Source: Pseudomonas sp. MF4836 (lineage in GTDB: Bacteria; Pseudomonadota; Gammaproteobacteria; Pseudomonadales; Pseudomonadaceae). From it: 64,000 nt of DNA. The translations under genes were made by a program, and so were the position numbers. Positions within the stretch are counted from its first letter, which is position 1. Every line of letters starts with the position of its first letter. Of this stretch, positions 61,346 through 64,000 are shown one piece after another. The notes beneath the pieces are model-generated. The model did no database searches. It was not told where the DNA came from and saw only the letters and a list, made by a program, of their open reading frames with translations. Location: assembly GCF_002018875.1 (NCBI RefSeq), contig NZ_MVOL01000021.1, forward strand, positions 1 to 64,000. The letters run 5' to 3'.

Positions 61346-61678
61346 TTCGGTGCCAACACCCAGGCCGGCCGGAAGGCCGCCGCGCTCTTGATTTTGATCT
61401 GCAGCGCCCCGTCAAACCAAGATGGCCGAACGCAGGCAGTGAGCCGTGGGTAACCCGGCAGGACGCCGGGTTAGCCGCGCTGGGCCAAGGATCAATGCCG
61501 GAGCGAGGGCATGCCGAGCCTAGGCGAGGTACCCAGTGGTGGGGCAAGAGCCCTTTGGTTACTTTGGGCTGGGCCGGCATTCCGGCTTTTCCAAAGTGAC
61601 CCGCCGTAAGGGCGGAACCAATACCAGCCCACCCCCCAACAACGGATCTGCCCCCGATCTAAATCCAGCGGAGCCCAC
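61346..61678. repeat. Structured noncoding block between hxcQ and hxcR
   Basis: A 333-base gap dense in exact inverted repeats. taacccggc/gccgggtta (61451-61459 with 61465-61473, loop 5). Palindromes ggcatgcc (61508-61515) and gcctaggc (61518-61525). An outer stem gttacttt/aaagtgac (61558-61565 with 61593-61600, one G-U) encloses gccgg-catt-ccggc (61573-61586). ccgcc-gtaag-ggcgg (61601-61615). From memory, similar sequence recurs between genes in fluorescent pseudomonads; I cannot verify copy number. Short frames here have no ribosome sites and are not called. It could be a dispersed repeat, a structured RNA, or both. Confidence 0.65.
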
Positions 61679-63097
61679 ATGACCCAACTCCCCTACGCCT
61701 GGGCCAAATCCCACCGCATCCTCCTGCGCCAAAGCGAGGCGGGCGCCATACTCCTGGTCTGCCCCTCAACCCCCGGCTGGTCAATCAACGAAGCCCAACG
61801 CCAATTCGGCCCCAGCCCCATCGAACACATCCGCGATGACGAACTCGATGGCCTGCTGGCCAGCGCCTACGCCGACACCGGCAGCGCCGCCGCCGTGGTG
61901 GGCGCCGCCGAAAACGAAGTCGATCTCGATCGCCTCATGCAAGACATCCCGGAAATCACCGACCTGCTCGACACCCAGGACGGCGCCCCGGTGATCCGCA
62001 TGATCAACGCCTTGCTGACCCAGGCCGCCCGCGACGAAGCCAGCGACATCCACATCGAACCTTACGAAACCCATTCCGTGGTGCGCTACCGCGTCGACGG
62101 CACCCTGCGCGATGTCGTGTCGCCGCGCAAAGCCCTGCACGGCGCCCTGGTCTCACGGATCAAGATCATGGCCCAACTCGACATCGCCGAAAAACGCCTG
62201 CCCCAGGACGGCCGCATCGCCCTGCGCGTGGCCGGGCGCCCCATCGATATCCGCGTCTCCACCGTGCCAACCGGCCATGGCGAACGGGTGGTGATGCGCC
62301 TGCTGGACAAACAGGCCGGGCGCCTGCAACTGGAAACCCTGGGCATGGACCCAGAGGTGCTGGCCCGACTCGACAGCCTGATCCGCCAGCCCCACGGCAT
62401 CGTGCTGGTCACCGGCCCCACCGGCAGCGGCAAAACCACCAGCCTGTATGCCGCTCTGGCCCGGCTCGACGCCAGCACCAGCAATATCCTCACCGTCGAG
62501 GATCCGGTGGAATACGACCTGCCCGGTATCAGCCAGATCCAGGTCAACGCCAAGATCGACATGACCTTCGCCCTGGCCCTGCGGGCCATCCTGCGCCAGG
62601 ACCCGGACATCATCATGATCGGCGAAATCCGCGACCTGGAGACCGCGCAGATAGCAGTGCAAGCCTCGCTGACCGGGCACTTGGTGCTGGCAACCTTGCA
62701 CACCAACGATGCCGTGTCGGCCGTCAATCGCCTGATCGACATGGGGGTCGAACCCTTTCTTCTCGCCTCATCAATGCTCGGAGTCCTCGCCCAGCGTCTG
62801 GTGCGCCGCCTGTGCTCGCAGTGCAAGGAAGAGGACCCGACGGCCCCCGGCACCTGGCGCCCACAAGGGTGCGCCGCGTGCAATCACACTGGCTACAGCG
62901 GCCGCACCGGGATCCATGAGTTGTTTTGCATCGACGACGATATTCGCACCCTGATTCACCAGGGCGCCGGCGAGCAGGCCCTCAAGGCCGCTGCCCGTAA
63001 AGCCGGAATGCTGAGCATGCGCGAGGATGGCGAGCGCTGGGTGCGCAGCGGTGCCACCGCGCCGGAAGAAATCCTTCGCGTAACCCGGGACGCCTGA
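61679..63097 (+). CDS. hxcR: Type II secretion ATPase E (HxcR)
   Basis: A 472 aa cytoplasmic hexameric ATPase that drives pseudopilus assembly. Walker A GPTGSGKTTS begins at residue 246. The Asp box (TVEDPVEYDLPGISQIQVN), Walker B region (DPDIIMIGEIRDLETA) and His box (GHLVLATLHTNDA) are intact. The C-terminal zinc knuckle C379xxC382...C401xxC404 is present. The N-terminal N1E domain is shorter than in XcpR-like proteins. It is separated from hxcQ by the structured 333-base block and its stop overlaps hxcS (TGATG). Confidence 0.95.
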   Translation: MTQLPYAWAKSHRILLRQSEAGAILLVCPSTPGWSINEAQRQFGPSPIEHIRDDELDGLLASAYADTGSAAAVVGAAENEVDLDRLMQDIPEITDLLDTQDGAPVIRMINALLTQAARDEASDIHIEPYETHSVVRYRVDGTLRDVVSPRKALHGALVSRIKIMAQLDIAEKRLPQDGRIALRVAGRPIDIRVSTVPTGHGERVVMRLLDKQAGRLQLETLGMDPEVLARLDSLIRQPHGIVLVTGPTGSGKTTSLYAALARLDASTSNILTVEDPVEYDLPGISQIQVNAKIDMTFALALRAILRQDPDIIMIGEIRDLETAQIAVQASLTGHLVLATLHTNDAVSAVNRLIDMGVEPFLLASSMLGVLAQRLVRRLCSQCKEEDPTAPGTWRPQGCAACNHTGYSGRTGIHELFCIDDDIRTLIHQGAGEQALKAAARKAGMLSMREDGERWVRSGATAPEEILRVTRDA

Positions 63098-64000
63098 TGA
63101 ATCGCTATCGCTACGAAGCCGCCGACGCCAGCGGCAAGATCGAGTCCGGGCATCTGGAGGCCGACAGCCAGAGTGCGGCGTTTACCAACCTGCGTGGCCG
63201 TGGCCTGACGGCGCTGATGGTGCAACTGGACAGCCATCAGGGAACCAATGGGGCAGGGGGCCTGTTCAGCGCCAAGCTTTCAGACAACGACCTGGCCTGG
63301 GCCACCCGCCAATTGGCCAGCCTGCTGGGAGCCAGTCTGCCCCTGGAAGCCGCGCTCAGCGCCACGGTGGAGCAGGCCGAGCGCAAACATATCGCCCAGA
63401 CCCTGAGCGCGGTGCGCGCCGATGTGCGCAGTGGCATGCGCCTGGCCGAGGCTCTGGCGGCGCGGCCCCGGGACTTTCCGGAGATTTACCGGGCGTTGAT
63501 TGCCGCGGGGGAGGAGTCCGGCGACCTGGCCCAGGTCATGGAGCGTTTGGCGGACTACATCGAAGAACGCAACAACCTGCGGGGCAAGATTCTCACCGCC
63601 TTTATCTACCCCGGGGTGGTGGGGCTGGTGTCGATCGGCATCGTGATTTTCCTGCTCAGCTACGTGGTGCCCCAGGTGGTCAGCGCGTTTTCCCAGGCGC
63701 GCCAGGACCTGCCGGGCCTGACCCTGGCCATGCTCAACGCCAGTGACTTTATTCGCAGTTGGGGCTGGTTGTGTTTCAGCCTGTTGGCAGGCGGTTTCTG
63801 GGCGTGGCGCCTGTACCTGCGCAACCCCGCCGCACGCCTGAGCTGGCACAGCCGGATCCTGCGCCTGCCGCTGATCGGGCGTTTTGTGCTGGGCCTGAAT
63901 ACCGCCCGTTTTGCCTCGACCCTGGCGATTCTCGGCGGCGCCGGGGTGCCGTTGCTCAGGGCCCTGGAAGCCGCTCGGCAAACCCTGTCCAACGACCGCC
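63097..64000 (+). CDS. hxcS: Type II secretion platform protein F (HxcS), 3' partial
   Basis: The first ~301 residues of a GspF-type inner-membrane protein, cut by the window edge. MNRYRYEAADASGKIESGHLEAD starts the typical N-terminal domain. Two repeated GspF domains are visible (DLAWATRQLASLLGASLPLEAAL...LIAAGEESGDLAQVMERLADYIEE, and NTARFASTLAILGGAGVPLLRALEAA). Helices begin at about 169 (FIYPGVVGLVSIGIVIFLLSYVVPQVV) and 225. It begins inside the hxcR stop (TGATG). In P. aeruginosa a phosphatase gene follows; that part is outside this window. Confidence 0.94.
   Translation, partial: MNRYRYEAADASGKIESGHLEADSQSAAFTNLRGRGLTALMVQLDSHQGTNGAGGLFSAKLSDNDLAWATRQLASLLGASLPLEAALSATVEQAERKHIAQTLSAVRADVRSGMRLAEALAARPRDFPEIYRALIAAGEESGDLAQVMERLADYIEERNNLRGKILTAFIYPGVVGLVSIGIVIFLLSYVVPQVVSAFSQARQDLPGLTLAMLNASDFIRSWGWLCFSLLAGGFWAWRLYLRNPAARLSWHSRILRLPLIGRFVLGLNTARFASTLAILGGAGVPLLRALEAARQTLSNDR

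Noticed and set aside
61342..61599. Short frames in the hxcQ-hxcR gap
   Set aside because: No ribosome site, no recognisable product, and the region is dominated by inverted repeats.
61346..61678. CRISPR array or insertion sequence in the repeat-rich gap
   Set aside because: The repeats are individual hairpins, not regularly spaced direct repeats, and no transposase or terminal inverted repeats are present.

Overview
The window is high-GC DNA from a fluorescent Pseudomonas. The gene content points to the P. fluorescens group (P. protegens, P. chlororaphis and relatives), to judge from an orfamide-like lipopeptide synthetase with MacAB and LuxR partners, GdhB, VreAIR-Hxc and pseudomonad REP elements. 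No tRNA, rRNA, CRISPR array, prophage or insertion sequence was seen. The first ~111 bases are not genomic: they read as a degraded Illumina/Nextera adapter joined to the contig end.

Region 1 (112-16109) is the 3' end of a cyclic lipopeptide cluster. It holds the last modules of a giant NRPS, partial A-PCP / C-A-PCP (Leu) / C-A-PCP (Ser) / dual C/E-A-PCP (aliphatic, Val/Ile-like), with two tandem thioesterases. MacA and MacB exporter genes follow, then a convergent LuxR-type regulator. The order of residues and C-domain types fits the C-terminus of an orfamide/poaeamide-type decapeptide.

Region 2 (16354-30217) is mostly core genome: a DUF1853 gene, then a tightly packed set of nadK, a metallophosphatase, a rhomboid protease, a DUF1315 protein, a zinc-ribbon DUF2797 protein and pepN. 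A YCF48-like exported propeller gene paired with an MMPL/RND transporter follows, then a small acidic protein, an exported lactonase-fold propeller and two very small predicted exported proteins.

Region 3 (30270-43270, all minus strand) has sbcD-sbcC-gst joined by 4-base ATGA overlaps. It also has the MoxR-Bat locus (moxR, DUF58, DUF4381, batA, batB/C fusion, batD), with every junction overlapping, and a small Pseudomonas protein of unknown role.

Region 4 (43783-51104) has gdhB, the large NAD-dependent glutamate dehydrogenase, with a textbook terminator. An exported cupin, a MocR-type (GntR-aminotransferase) regulator and a small exported protein follow.

Region 5 (51232-64000) reproduces the P. 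aeruginosa vreAIR-hxc arrangement. A PUMA3-type cell-surface-signalling set (STN/TonB-like VreA, ECF sigma VreI, FecR-like VreR) is followed by the Hxc type II secretion genes hxcW-U-P-V-T-X-Y-Z-Q-R-S, the last cut by the window edge. A strongly structured noncoding block separates hxcQ from hxcR. In P. aeruginosa this system is phosphate-starvation controlled and exports alkaline phosphatase; that role is inferred here from synteny.
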